Assembly (NCBI GenBank): GCA_964423545.1
Contig: CAYRFV010000134.1
Span: forward strand, 1 to 14,187
Direction of reading: 5' to 3'
Length of the DNA: 14,187 bases
From: JALOOE01 sp964423545
GTDB taxonomy: Bacteria; Chloroflexota; Anaerolineae; CG2-30-64-16
Shown: positions 1-7,467 of the stretch, piece by piece
How the letters are laid out: each line of letters starts with the position of its first letter
How positions within the stretch are numbered: position 1 is the first letter of the stretch
Notes under the pieces: model-generated
Told to the model about the DNA's origin: nothing
Databases searched by the model: none
What the model saw: only the letters and a program-made list of their open reading frames with translations
Translations under genes and position numbers: made by a program

Positions 1-43
1 TTCGCGACCTGGGCCGCGCCTTGGTGAACTGACCGGGGGCATT

Positions 44-1213
44 GTGGTGGCCACATCCGCAGAATCGATCCTGGACGCCCTCAAGATTGCATACTGTATC
101 ACCGATCGCGCCCTCAAGATCACGCAGGTCGGCGGCTACGCGGCGATCGCTCGCGATCTTCGGCGGGCCGTGGGCGCATCCGTGCTCGACCTGGCGCCGG
201 AGCTGGCCGGCAGCACCGCCGCGCTCGCTGATCTCCTGAGCGGCAAGCGGCTGCGTCTGGAACCGCCCCTTTCGCCCCGTTCCGGCGGCGGTGTCGCGCC
301 CGTCCGGGTGATCGTGGACCTGCCCCATCGCGACGCAAGCGGTCTGATCACGGGGCTGATTCACGTGGTGCAGGCTGCGGGCGAGGCGGCTCCGGACGAA
401 CCACGCCGGACGGCGCAGGAAGAAGCGCTGCGTCTGCTGCAGGTCGACCTGCAGCAGCGCACCCTGGAGCTGGCGGCTGCCCAGGCTGAGCTGCAGAGCC
501 TTAGCCAGATGAAAGCCCAGTTCATCTCCACGGCCGCACACGAGCTGCGCAGCCCTCTCACGGCGATGGCGGGTTACCTCGAGCTGCTCCGGGATGGCGA
601 CATCAGCAATCTGACCGACCGCCAGAGGGAGTACCTGTCGATCGTCGAAGGGGGAGCGCGGCGCCTGGCGTCGATCATCAGCGATCTGCTGGATGTGACG
701 CGGCTCGAGTCCGGGCGCATCGCCCTGAACTTGCGCCCGACGAATCTGGGGGCTCTGATCGAAACGGCTGCAGCCGAGCACGCCAGCGAGTTCAGCGCGC
801 AGGAGCTGCAGGTCATTCTGGACCTGACGCCGGGCCTGCCTTCGGCCCTTTGCGATCTCCCGCGCGCTGCGCAGATCGTGCATCATCTCCTCAGCAACGC
901 CATCAAGTTCACCCCGGCGGGAGGCAGTATCGTGATCCGTCTCGCCCGCGCCCCGGAGGACGGCTACTTGCTGCTGGCTGTCACCGACAGCGGCATTGGC
1001 GTCCCGCAGGCGGAGCACGACAAGGTCTTCGAGCGCTTCTATCGTGCCAGCAACGCCGTCGCGCTTGGTGCGAGCGGCGCCGGCCTCGGCCTGCACATCG
1101 TCCGCTCGCTCGTCGAGCTGCACGGCGGCCGCGTCTGGCTGGAAAGCGACATCGACCGCGGCGCCGCCTTCTTTGTCACCTTCGCGATTGCCGACGATCC
1201 CACTGAGTTGTGA
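44..1213 (+). CDS. PAS-like sensor histidine kinase (HisKA/HATPase_c)
   Basis: This protein of 389 residues is a sensor kinase that would autophosphorylate on a histidine and pass the phosphate to a response regulator. Residues about 1-118 form a weak PAS-like sensory region, and 122-157 are a Gln/Glu/Leu-rich coiled coil. The H box AAHELRSP carries the phospho-acceptor His166. The ATPase domain has the N box (Asn285 in LLSNAIKF), the G1 box DSGIGV (Asp315), an F box (VFERFYR) and the G2 box GAGLGL (about 345-350). I see no transmembrane segment, so it is probably cytosolic. The start is taken as GTG at 44, with GTG at 47 as an alternative. The Shine-Dalgarno is weak (GGGGG at 35-39), and the frame is open to the left edge, so the true start may lie outside the window. 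No response regulator follows, so the partner is upstream or elsewhere. The class is certain; the signal sensed is unknown. Confidence 0.9.
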   Translation: MVATSAESILDALKIAYCITDRALKITQVGGYAAIARDLRRAVGASVLDLAPELAGSTAALADLLSGKRLRLEPPLSPRSGGGVAPVRVIVDLPHRDASGLITGLIHVVQAAGEAAPDEPRRTAQEEALRLLQVDLQQRTLELAAAQAELQSLSQMKAQFISTAAHELRSPLTAMAGYLELLRDGDISNLTDRQREYLSIVEGGARRLASIISDLLDVTRLESGRIALNLRPTNLGALIETAAAEHASEFSAQELQVILDLTPGLPSALCDLPRAAQIVHHLLSNAIKFTPAGGSIVIRLARAPEDGYLLLAVTDSGIGVPQAEHDKVFERFYRASNAVALGASGAGLGLHIVRSLVELHGGRVWLESDIDRGAAFFVTFAIADDPTEL

Positions 1214-1238
1214 CGCGTGCGCCGGATTGTGCTAGAAT
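1208..1238 (+). promoter_or_regulatory. possible mscL promoter
   Basis: TTGTGA (1208-1213, overlapping the kinase stop codon) and TAGAAT (1233-1238) are separated by 19 nt. The -10 is good (5 of 6), but the spacing is longer than the ideal 17. It lies about 80 nt before the mscL start, so it is a candidate only. Confidence 0.35.
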
Positions 1239-1319
1239 CTATCATCGGGCAGGCGGAGCTGCGTTCGTGAGCGCAAGCGGGTCGCATTTCCCTCCACCAA
1301 ATGTGGAAAGGAGCTCACC

Positions 1320-1763
1320 ATGTGGAAGGAGTTCAAGGAGTTCATCGCCCGAGGCAACGTGTTTGACCTGGCGGTCGGCATCGTCATCGGCGCTGCATTC
1401 ACGGCGGTCGTCAATTCCTTTGTCAAGGACTTGCTGATGCCTATCATCGGCTACATCCTTGGTGGGGCCGACTTCAGCAACTATTTCCTGATCCTGAAGG
1501 GGCCACAGGGCGTACAGTTTGCCACGCTGGCTGCGGCCCAGCAAGCCGGCGTCGTCTCGATCAATTACGGTGTGTTCGTCAACGGTGTGATCAACTTCCT
1601 GATCGTCACGTTGGTGCTCTTCTTCTTGATCAAAGGCGTCAACAAGCTCTACAGGCAGCCGGTGCCGCCTGGGCCCGACACCAAGGAGTGCCCCTACTGC
1701 CTCTCCAAGGTGTCCTTGCAGGCCACCCGCTGCCCACAGTGCACGTCCGACTTGAAAGCATAA
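1320..1763 (+). CDS. mscL: large-conductance mechanosensitive channel MscL with C-terminal zinc ribbon
   Basis: MscL is a homopentameric inner-membrane channel that opens under membrane tension and releases solutes on osmotic downshock. The protein has 147 residues. The N-terminal amphipathic helix and TM1 read MWKEFKEFIARGNVFDLAVG (1-20) and continue to about residue 45. A periplasmic loop (about 50-85) is followed by TM2 (about 86-106, GVFVNGVINFLIVTLVLFF). The usual charged C-terminal helical bundle is replaced by a zinc-ribbon-like tail with CPYC (124-127) and CPQC (138-141). The start is supported by an AAAGGAG Shine-Dalgarno a few bases upstream. MscL proteins with such tails occur in other bacteria; the role of the metal site is unclear. 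The gene appears monocistronic. Confidence 0.96.
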   Translation: MWKEFKEFIARGNVFDLAVGIVIGAAFTAVVNSFVKDLLMPIIGYILGGADFSNYFLILKGPQGVQFATLAAAQQAGVVSINYGVFVNGVINFLIVTLVLFFLIKGVNKLYRQPVPPGPDTKECPYCLSKVSLQATRCPQCTSDLKA

Positions 1764-1801
1764 CCGCCCGCTGACCGGCGTTCCGCCCCCGCCCCTGCCA
1801 T

Positions 1802-1844
1802 CCGCCAGCCGCATGTCCAGCCGATACGACTGGCGGCTGCTTTT
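1802..1844 (+). terminator. weak terminator candidate after mscL
   Basis: A 7-bp inverted repeat, CCGCCAG (1802-1808) and CTGGCGG (1830-1836), has a 21-nt loop and is followed by CTGCTTTT. The long loop and the four-base gap before the T run make it a weak intrinsic terminator candidate. Confidence 0.3.
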
Positions 1845-1918
1845 CGCCTGCGGCTGCTTTCGGTCCGCGGGCGTGCGACCGCATCCTGAACAGCGCGCTC
1901 GCTGTATGAGAGGAGCCT

Positions 1919-3046
1919 ATGGCGACCCAGGCCGATCTTGCACGCTATCGCGAGAACCTGCGGGTGGAACGCGATGCTGTGGCCCTCTACATCAGCCTGG
2001 CGGCGGCCGAGCCCAATGAGGCGCTCGCCGCGCTCTTTCGGCAGATGGCTGAGACCGAAAAGGAGCACTGCGCGTTCTGGGAAGGCAAACTGCGCGCGGC
2101 CGGCGTAGAGGCGCCGCGCGATGCGCCGGGCTGGCGAACGCGGGCCTTGGGCTGGCTGGCTGGTCGCTTCGGCCCCGGCTTCGTCTTGCCCACGATCGCC
2201 GGTCTGGAGAGCGCCATCGGGACGCAGTACGATGCGCAGCCTGAACCGGAAGTGGCGGAAATGGCGGCCCATGAGCGCTCGCATGCCCGCGTGTTCAGCC
2301 GGTTGGCGCATTCGCCGGCCGGCCTTGAGGGGACCGCGGTGGCTCGCTTCGAGGGCCGGCACCGCGCCACCGGCGGCAACGCACTGCGCGCGGCCGTGTT
2401 GGGCGCCAATGATGGGCTGCTCTCCGTCTTCAGCCTGTTGATGGGTGTCGCCGGAGCCGGCGTGGGTTCGCGCGAGATCCTTTTGACCGGGCTGGCGGGC
2501 ATGTTGGCCGGCGGCCTGTCGATGGCGCTGGGGGAGTGGCTGTCGGTGCAAAGCTCACGCGAACTGTACGAACAGCAGATTCGCATCGAGCGGCGCGAGC
2601 TGGCGGAAATGCCGGAAGAGGAGATGGCGGAGCTGGCCCTGATCTACCAGGCGAAGGGCATCGCGCCCGACACGGCGCGCGAGATCTCCGCCGGCCTGCT
2701 GTCCGACAAAGCCTCCGCACTGGACACCCTGGCGCGCGAGGAGTTGGGGATCGACCCGGCGGAGCTGGGTGGCTCGGCCTGGGAGGCGGCGTTGATGTCG
2801 TTCCTGCTCTTCTCGGCGGGCGCACTGGTGCCGGTCTTCCCTTACTTCTTCCTCGCCGGCCTCGCTGGTGTCGTGGCGAGCGCCGTGCTCAGCCTGCTCG
2901 CTCTGTTCGCGATCGGCGCTGCCATCACGCTGATGACAGGACGCAGCGTCCTCTATTCCGGCCTCCGGCAGGTGGCCTTCGGGCTGGCGGCAGCCGCAGT
3001 GACGTTCGGCGTCGGTCGGTTGCTGGGCGTGAACGTGGCTGGGTGA
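1919..3046 (+). CDS. ferritin-like domain fused to VIT1/CCC1 iron transporter (MbfA-like)
   Basis: This protein of 375 residues joins two modules. Residues about 8-135 form a rubrerythrin/ferritin-like four-helix bundle with likely di-iron ligands Glu17, Glu47-x2-His50, Glu97 and Glu119-x2-His122. Residues about 150-372 form a VIT1/CCC1 domain. It starts with the family signature LRAAVLGANDGLLSV (156-170), a TM pair, a Glu-rich cytosolic helical segment (about 215-245, RELYEQQIRIERRELAE) that binds metal in plant VIT1, and about three further TM segments (about 289-370). The same architecture is found in MbfA of alpha-proteobacteria, a membrane-bound ferritin that exports iron. I infer iron (or manganese) efflux, with the cytosolic domain collecting or oxidising Fe2+. 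The ATG follows AGAGGAG at 1909-1915, a slightly close spacing. Its stop is 1 nt from that of the convergent cupin gene. No Fur-box-like site was evident upstream. Confidence 0.9.
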   Translation: MATQADLARYRENLRVERDAVALYISLAAAEPNEALAALFRQMAETEKEHCAFWEGKLRAAGVEAPRDAPGWRTRALGWLAGRFGPGFVLPTIAGLESAIGTQYDAQPEPEVAEMAAHERSHARVFSRLAHSPAGLEGTAVARFEGRHRATGGNALRAAVLGANDGLLSVFSLLMGVAGAGVGSREILLTGLAGMLAGGLSMALGEWLSVQSSRELYEQQIRIERRELAEMPEEEMAELALIYQAKGIAPDTAREISAGLLSDKASALDTLAREELGIDPAELGGSAWEAALMSFLLFSAGALVPVFPYFFLAGLAGVVASAVLSLLALFAIGAAITLMTGRSVLYSGLRQVAFGLAAAAVTFGVGRLLGVNVAG

Positions 3047-3047
3047 G

Positions 3048-3395
3048 TCAACGCGTCGCCAGCAGGTAGACCGCGCCGTCCGCGCCGGCCATCGTACCGT
3101 GCGACACCCCGCGCGGGAGTTCGACGCGGTCGCCGGGCGCCAGCTCTAGCATCCGGCTCTCGGCGGGGAGGATCACCGTCAGGCTGCCGCTGACCAGCCA
3201 CAGTAGCTCCGGGTAGATGTGTGCATGCGGCGGATAGCCCGTGCCCGCCTCGTTGGCCCATTTGACGGCTTGATAGCCGTCCGCAGTCAGCCGGCCGCGA
3301 AGCATCTCTTCTGTCGGCCGCCCCGGCCCTTCCCAGAGGATGACCCGGGCGGTGGGTTTGGGGAGGGTTGGAAAGGACAGGATCTTGTTGCTCAT
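3048..3395 (-). CDS. small single-domain cupin protein
   Basis: This is a 115-residue single-domain cupin, a small beta-barrel that usually holds one metal ion. Motif 1 is GTGYPPHAHIYPELLWLVSG (51-70), with metal ligands His57, His59 and Glu63. Motif 2 is GDRVELPRGVSH (88-99), ending in His99. All four usual metal ligands are present, so it is probably a functional metal binder. The substrate cannot be deduced; such proteins act as sugar isomerases, dioxygenases or small-molecule sensors. The frame stays open upstream to 3974. The ATG at 3395 is chosen because the protein begins naturally there, a GAG-rich Shine-Dalgarno precedes it, and the extension would overlap moeA. It is the last gene of the minus-strand operon, 20 nt after the moeA stop. 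Confidence 0.82.
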   Translation of the reverse strand: MSNKILSFPTLPKPTARVILWEGPGRPTEEMLRGRLTADGYQAVKWANEAGTGYPPHAHIYPELLWLVSGSLTVILPAESRMLELAPGDRVELPRGVSHGTMAGADGAVYLLATR

Positions 3396-3415
3396 CTCTC
3401 GGCTCGCCGATGCGC

Positions 3416-5554
3416 TCAAGCTTCCGCCAACACGCTGCCCATCTCCTCCGTCGTGTAGCCGCCCAGCGCAGCCACGCGTCCGGCAAAGGCCGGGTCGCGC
3501 ATGATGCTGAGCAGGGGCGCAAGCACGGGGTCCCCGTAGAATCGGGCGGGGATGATCAGGTCGTATCGTTCGTGGTCGAGCGGCACGAAGTCCAGGCCCA
3601 GCGCGCGGGCGGCCGCCAGGATCCCCATCCCGCAGTCCGCCGCGCCCGAGGCCACCGCGGCAGCCACGGCCAGGTGGGTGAATTCCTGCCGATCGTAGCC
3701 CTGGATCGCCGCGGCGCGTATTCCGGCCTGCTTCAACCGGTAGTCCAGCAACACGCGCGTGCCGGCCCCGCGCTGGCGGTTGATGAAGCTCACGTCGGGC
3801 CGCGTCAGATCGGCCAGGGTGCGGATCCCTTTCGGATTGTGCTTTGCGACGATCAATCCCTGTTCGCGGCGCACGAAGCCCAACACCACGACCGGCGTCC
3901 CGGGCAGATAGCGTTTGATGGATGACAGATTGTACTCGCCGGTCGTCTCGTCCAACAGGTGAGAGCCGGCGCAATGCGCCTCCCCGCGCGCCAGCGCGAG
4001 CAGACCGCCCAGGCTGCCGACATTCGCCGAGCTGAGCCGCCAGCCTGGATGCCGTCGCCCAAGCTCGTCGGCCAGCAGGTCCAGCGTCAGGTCATGGCTG
4101 CCGATCGCCACGATGGTGCGGCGGATGGCTGCGGGAGAACGGTGCAGTTCCACGACGACGGTCGTGCCCGGCTCGAAGCCGCCCTCCCCGCGCGGGATCC
4201 GGACGATGCCATCGGCCCGCACCAATGACATGAGCACGCCGGAGCCCCCCGCCAGCGGCGTCGCCACGACGCGTTCGCCGACCTGGCCGACGGTGACGCG
4301 CAGGAACTCCTCATCCCCCTCGGGGCTGATCACCTTGCGCGTGATCGTCGCCTCGATCTGCGGCCGCTCATCTGCAGGCTGGCCCAGCCAGCGCGCCAGC
4401 GTCGGCTTGACCAGCAGTTCGCAGGTGATCGCGGCCGAGACGGGGTAGCCGGGCAGGCCGATGAAGGGGACGACGCGGGGCTGCGGATGGCGAATTCCGT
4501 GGCTGTTCCCCATCCCTTCGGATGCCTCGAACGATGCGGACCGGGGTTTCTCTCCGTGCTCCTGCTCCGTCTCCTGTCCCGCCCCAATGATCCCCAGGAT
4601 CACCGGGTGCCCTGGGCGCACCGCGATGCCATGCACCAGCAGCTGACCCAGCTCGGCGACGATGCGTGCCGTGAAATCCTCGGAGCCGGCCGATGAGCCG
4701 GCATTGACGATCACCAAGTCATGCGTCCGCGCGGCCTCCAGGACGCGGTCGCGGATCGCCGTGTAGTCATCAGCTAGCGGCGGCAGCCGGGTGACGTCGC
4801 CGCCCCACTCGGCGACCATGGCGCCCAGCACCAGTGAGTTGTACTCGACGATGTCGCCCGGCCGGAGGTCGGCGCCCGGCGCCACCAGTTCCGTACCCGT
4901 CGGCTGGATCGCCACGCACGGCCGCCGCCAGACGCTCAGCCGGCTGTGACCCGCGCCGGCCGCCGCTCCGATGTCCTGCGGTCGCAGCCGGTGATTGGCA
5001 GGCAGGATCAGCTCCGTGGCGACCATGTCCTCGCCCATCGGCCGCACGTGCTGCCAGGGCGCCACGGAGGCGAGCACCTCGATTTCGCGTTGCGGCTCGC
5101 GGCTTGCCGCCTGGGGAGTCCCCCGAGCGCCGTCCACCGGCGGTTGTCCTGCCGGCCTTCGGCTCGTGCCGCTTCTCGGCCCGCTCTCCACCGTGCGCAC
5201 TTGCACATCTTCCACCATGATCACGGCGTTCGTGCCCGGGGGCAGCGGATCGCCCGTGTCGACATAGAAGGCTTGCTCGCCCACCGCCAGCAGGATCGGG
5301 TGGGTCTCGGTGGCGCCGCGCGTCTCCTCCGCGCGCACGGCATATCCATCCATGGCGGCTGCATGGTAATGAGGCGAGGAGATCAGCGCCCACACAGGTT
5401 CGGACGTGATGCGGCCGGCCGCGTTTTCGAGCGTCACCGATTCGCCGGACAAGGGACGGCTCAGCCCGGCCTCAGCCAGCGCCGACCACCAGCGGCTGAG
5501 CGCAGCCTCCAGCGGGATATCCTCAAGATACGGGGAAGGCGCGTGTTCGGTCAT
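3416..5554 (-). CDS. moeA: molybdopterin molybdotransferase MoeA fused to C-terminal binding-protein-like domain
   Basis: The MoeA part inserts molybdate into adenylylated molybdopterin to form molybdenum cofactor in the cytosol. The protein has 712 residues. Residues about 1-475 are MoeA: the N-terminal segment with HYHAAAMDGYAVRAEE, then APWQHVRPMGED, PTGTELV, the binding loop GSSAGSEDF (286-294), the GLPGYPVSA motif and the C-terminal domain IV (to about 475). Residues about 480-705 are a PBP-like domain (TIVAIGSHDLTLDLL...RQRGAGTRVLLDYRL). It resembles type-2 periplasmic binding domains but has no signal peptide. This MoeA/PBP architecture is known in bacteria and archaea, and its ligand (perhaps molybdate or tungstate) is unproven. 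The start at 5554 is preferred over ATG 5575 because GAGAG lies 8 nt upstream; the kynB stop is 4 nt away. Two stretches of about 37 residues (120-156 and 324-360) look inserted, with low-complexity sequence and unusual codons. Confidence 0.92.
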   Translation of the reverse strand: MTEHAPSPYLEDIPLEAALSRWWSALAEAGLSRPLSGESVTLENAAGRITSEPVWALISSPHYHAAAMDGYAVRAEETRGATETHPILLAVGEQAFYVDTGDPLPPGTNAVIMVEDVQVRTVESGPRSGTSRRPAGQPPVDGARGTPQAASREPQREIEVLASVAPWQHVRPMGEDMVATELILPANHRLRPQDIGAAAGAGHSRLSVWRRPCVAIQPTGTELVAPGADLRPGDIVEYNSLVLGAMVAEWGGDVTRLPPLADDYTAIRDRVLEAARTHDLVIVNAGSSAGSEDFTARIVAELGQLLVHGIAVRPGHPVILGIIGAGQETEQEHGEKPRSASFEASEGMGNSHGIRHPQPRVVPFIGLPGYPVSAAITCELLVKPTLARWLGQPADERPQIEATITRKVISPEGDEEFLRVTVGQVGERVVATPLAGGSGVLMSLVRADGIVRIPRGEGGFEPGTTVVVELHRSPAAIRRTIVAIGSHDLTLDLLADELGRRHPGWRLSSANVGSLGGLLALARGEAHCAGSHLLDETTGEYNLSSIKRYLPGTPVVVLGFVRREQGLIVAKHNPKGIRTLADLTRPDVSFINRQRGAGTRVLLDYRLKQAGIRAAAIQGYDRQEFTHLAVAAAVASGAADCGMGILAAARALGLDFVPLDHERYDLIIPARFYGDPVLAPLLSIMRDPAFAGRVAALGGYTTEEMGSVLAEA
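4475..4585 (-). other. in-frame insertion 2 within moeA
   Basis: This stretch encodes residues about 324-360, starting GAGQETEQEHGEKPRS, between HPVILGII and the conserved VVPFIGLPGYPVSA. These two conserved blocks are normally separated by only a few residues. The stretch is hydrophilic and low in predicted structure. It uses codons rare in the neighbouring genes (three GGA, plus ATT, AAA and GAA). It reads as added DNA tolerated in a surface loop. The boundaries are approximate. Confidence 0.5.
5087..5197 (-). other. in-frame insertion 1 within moeA, with short palindromes
   Basis: This stretch encodes residues about 120-156 (RTVESGPRSGTSRRPAGQPP onward) between VEDVQV and EIEVLASVAPW. Codons such as AGA, AGG, CGA, CAA and ACT are clustered here. 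The DNA holds short palindromes: GCGGC-TT-GCCGC (5099-5110), GGGGAGTCCCC (5113-5123) and CCGGC/GCCGG (5137-5141 and 5151-5155). The equivalent loop in ordinary MoeA is much shorter. The boundaries are approximate. Confidence 0.5.
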
Positions 5555-5558
5555 TCTT

Positions 5559-6200
5559 TCATCTCTCAGGCGCATCGAACGTGCGCAGCGCAGCCCGCAC
5601 CGGGCTGCCGTCTCCGCCGGCGATCCGCAGCGGCAGGGCGACGAGCTCGTAGACCCCGTCGTCTGCGCGACTCAGATCCAATCCTTCCAGGATGGCAATC
5701 CCGTTGCGGAGCAGGGCCAGGTGTCCCGGCAGCGTCTTGCTTTCGACAGGATCGACCGACGGCGCGTCAGCGCCGTACAGCCGGATGCCCAGCTCGCCCA
5801 ACCAATCGGCCAGCACCGGGCTGGGATAGACGTAGTGCGACGGAAACGCGGCCGGATCCTGCGCGCTCGCGGCCGAACGCACCAGGAGCCGCGGCGCACG
5901 CCGGAGGTCGGCGTGCGCCAGATCGGCGGGAAGCAGCGGCCCCGACGGCCGGGCGACGGTCACCACCTGCGCCGGCCCCCAGAACACCGCCAGATCGAGG
6001 GCATCCACGGACGGTGCATCGTCGGCGATATGGTGCGGCGCGTCGATGTGCGCGCCGGTGTGTGCGCTGAGCGCCAGGGTTGACAGGTTGACTGCTGCGC
6101 CGCCGCGGCGATCCGCCACGACCTGCAACGTGAACGGCGCATCCCCCGGCCACACCGCCAGGCGCGCATCGAGGACCCGGCTGATATCGATGATCGCCAT
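5559..6200 (-). CDS. kynB: kynurenine formamidase / putative cyclase family (KynB-type)
   Basis: KynB hydrolyses N-formyl-L-kynurenine to L-kynurenine and formate in tryptophan breakdown; it is a cytosolic metal-dependent amidohydrolase. The protein has 213 residues, the usual length. It opens with IIDISRVLDARLAVWPGD. The metal-binding signature HxGxHxDxPxH is present as His47, His51, Asp53 and His57 (HTGAHIDAPHH). The late KynB-type block DAPSVDPVESKTLPGHLALL, followed by AILEGLDLS and YELVALPLRIAGGDGSPVRA, is well conserved. The ATG at 6200 has a strong GGAGGAG Shine-Dalgarno about 9 nt upstream. It is the first gene of the minus-strand operon; moeA starts 4 nt after its stop. No other kynurenine-pathway gene is visible, so a different amide or ester substrate of the wider cyclase family remains possible. 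Confidence 0.85.
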   Translation of the reverse strand: MAIIDISRVLDARLAVWPGDAPFTLQVVADRRGGAAVNLSTLALSAHTGAHIDAPHHIADDAPSVDALDLAVFWGPAQVVTVARPSGPLLPADLAHADLRRAPRLLVRSAASAQDPAAFPSHYVYPSPVLADWLGELGIRLYGADAPSVDPVESKTLPGHLALLRNGIAILEGLDLSRADDGVYELVALPLRIAGGDGSPVRAALRTFDAPER

Positions 6201-6225
6201 TGCGATTCGCTCCTCCGTCGATCCC

Positions 6226-6236
6226 ATTATAGCATG
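6226..6236 (-). promoter_or_regulatory. extended -10 promoter for kynB operon
   Basis: On the minus strand, a perfect TATAAT (6231-6226) is preceded by TGC, forming the extended -10 TGCTATAAT. No good -35 is present 16-17 nt upstream (GACCTT or CGACCT), which fits an extended -10 promoter. It lies about 25 nt ahead of the kynB start codon. Confidence 0.55.
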
Positions 6237-6296
6237 TCGTACTGCTAAAGGTCGGGCTGATGCCCCGCTTCTGCTGACCAGCGGGCGACGAATGAT

Positions 6297-6325
6297 TTGA
6301 CAGCGCAGTTTCGTCATGCTATCAT
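6297..6325 (+). promoter_or_regulatory. sigma-70-type promoter of the dpp-like operon
   Basis: A consensus -35 TTGACA (6297-6302), an exact 17-nt spacer and TATCAT (6320-6325) with an upstream TG (extended -10) form one of the best promoters in the window. Transcription should begin near 6332, leaving a leader of about 120 nt. I recognise no riboswitch in that leader. The start codon at 6455 has GGAGG at 6444-6448. Confidence 0.72.
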
Positions 6326-6454
6326 CTCTTAACACGTTGCCTGGGAGTCTCACAATCTGCCTGTGTTCGTGAATGCACTTATCCACTTGTGTCGTAGGTT
6401 GAAGCCCGGGTTGACGGCCGATTTCCACTGCAATACCATACCCGGAGGCTAAGG

Positions 6455-7467
6455 ATGGGTAGGCTCTTGGATGTGAAGGGGCTGGAGACCCGCTTCTTCA
6501 CACAGGACGGTATTGTCCACGCCGTGAATGGCATCAGTTACTCGTTGGATGAAGGCGAGACGCTGGCCATCGTGGGAGAAAGCGGCTGCGGCAAGAGCGT
6601 CGGCGTGATGTCGCTGTTGCGGCTCATCCCTCAGCCCCCAGGGAAGGTCACCGCCGGAGAGGTCTGGTTCGACGGCAAGGACCTTCTGAAGATGTCGGAC
6701 GAAGACATCCGGCAGGTCCGCGGCAACCGGATCGCCATGGTGTTCCAGGATCCCATGACCTCGCTGAATCCGGTGTTGACCGTCGGGTTCCAGCTCTCCG
6801 AGGCGCTGATCCTGCACATGGGGCTCGACAAGACGGCGGCGCGCAAGCGCAGCGTTGAGCTGCTGGAAATGGTCGGCATTCCCCAGGCCGCCAACCGGCT
6901 CGATGACTATCCGCACCAGTTTTCCGGCGGCATGCGCCAGCGCGTCATGATCGCCATGGGGCTGAGCTGCAACCCGCAGCTTCTCATTGCCGATGAGCCG
7001 ACCACCGCCCTCGATGTGACCATCCAGGCGCAGATCGCCGATCTGGTCAAGCGGTTGCGTGACGAAATCGGCATGGCGATCATCTGGATCACTCACGATC
7101 TGGGCGTGGTTGCCGGCCTGGCGCATCGCGTGATCGTGATGTACGCCGGCTTCATCGTAGAGGAAGCCAGCGTCAAAGAGCTGTATGGCAACCCTCGCCA
7201 CCCCTACACCGTCGGCCTCTTGGGGTCCCTGCCGCGGTTGGATGAGGCTCGCGCCCATCGGCTGACTTCGATCGAAGGTCTGCCCCCTGACCTGATCGAC
7301 CTGCCCAAAGGCTGCCCCTTCTATGCCCGTTGCCACTACCGGATCGACCGCTGCGCGACCGAGAACCCTCATCTGGAGCCTGTCGGCCCCGGCCACAGGA
7401 TCGCGTGTTGGGTCGACGTCACCAAGTTTCGGCTTGGCGGCAATGGCGCAGGTCAGGAGGTGGCGCG

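Noticed and set aside
3..32. Possible 3' end of an upstream gene (frame ending TGA at 30-32)
   Set aside because: Ten codons at the window edge are too few to support a gene call. The kinase frame is also open to the edge, so it may simply be an alternative frame.
3396..3974. Longer upstream start for the cupin gene
   Set aside because: The open frame continues antisense in phase over moeA, but the extension has no domain and overlaps a conserved MoeA/PBP coding region; ATG 3395 gives a complete cupin.
4946..6070. 374-codon plus-strand open frame across moeA and kynB
   Set aside because: The translation is Arg/Pro-rich without family features, while the opposite strand encodes conserved MoeA and KynB motifs.
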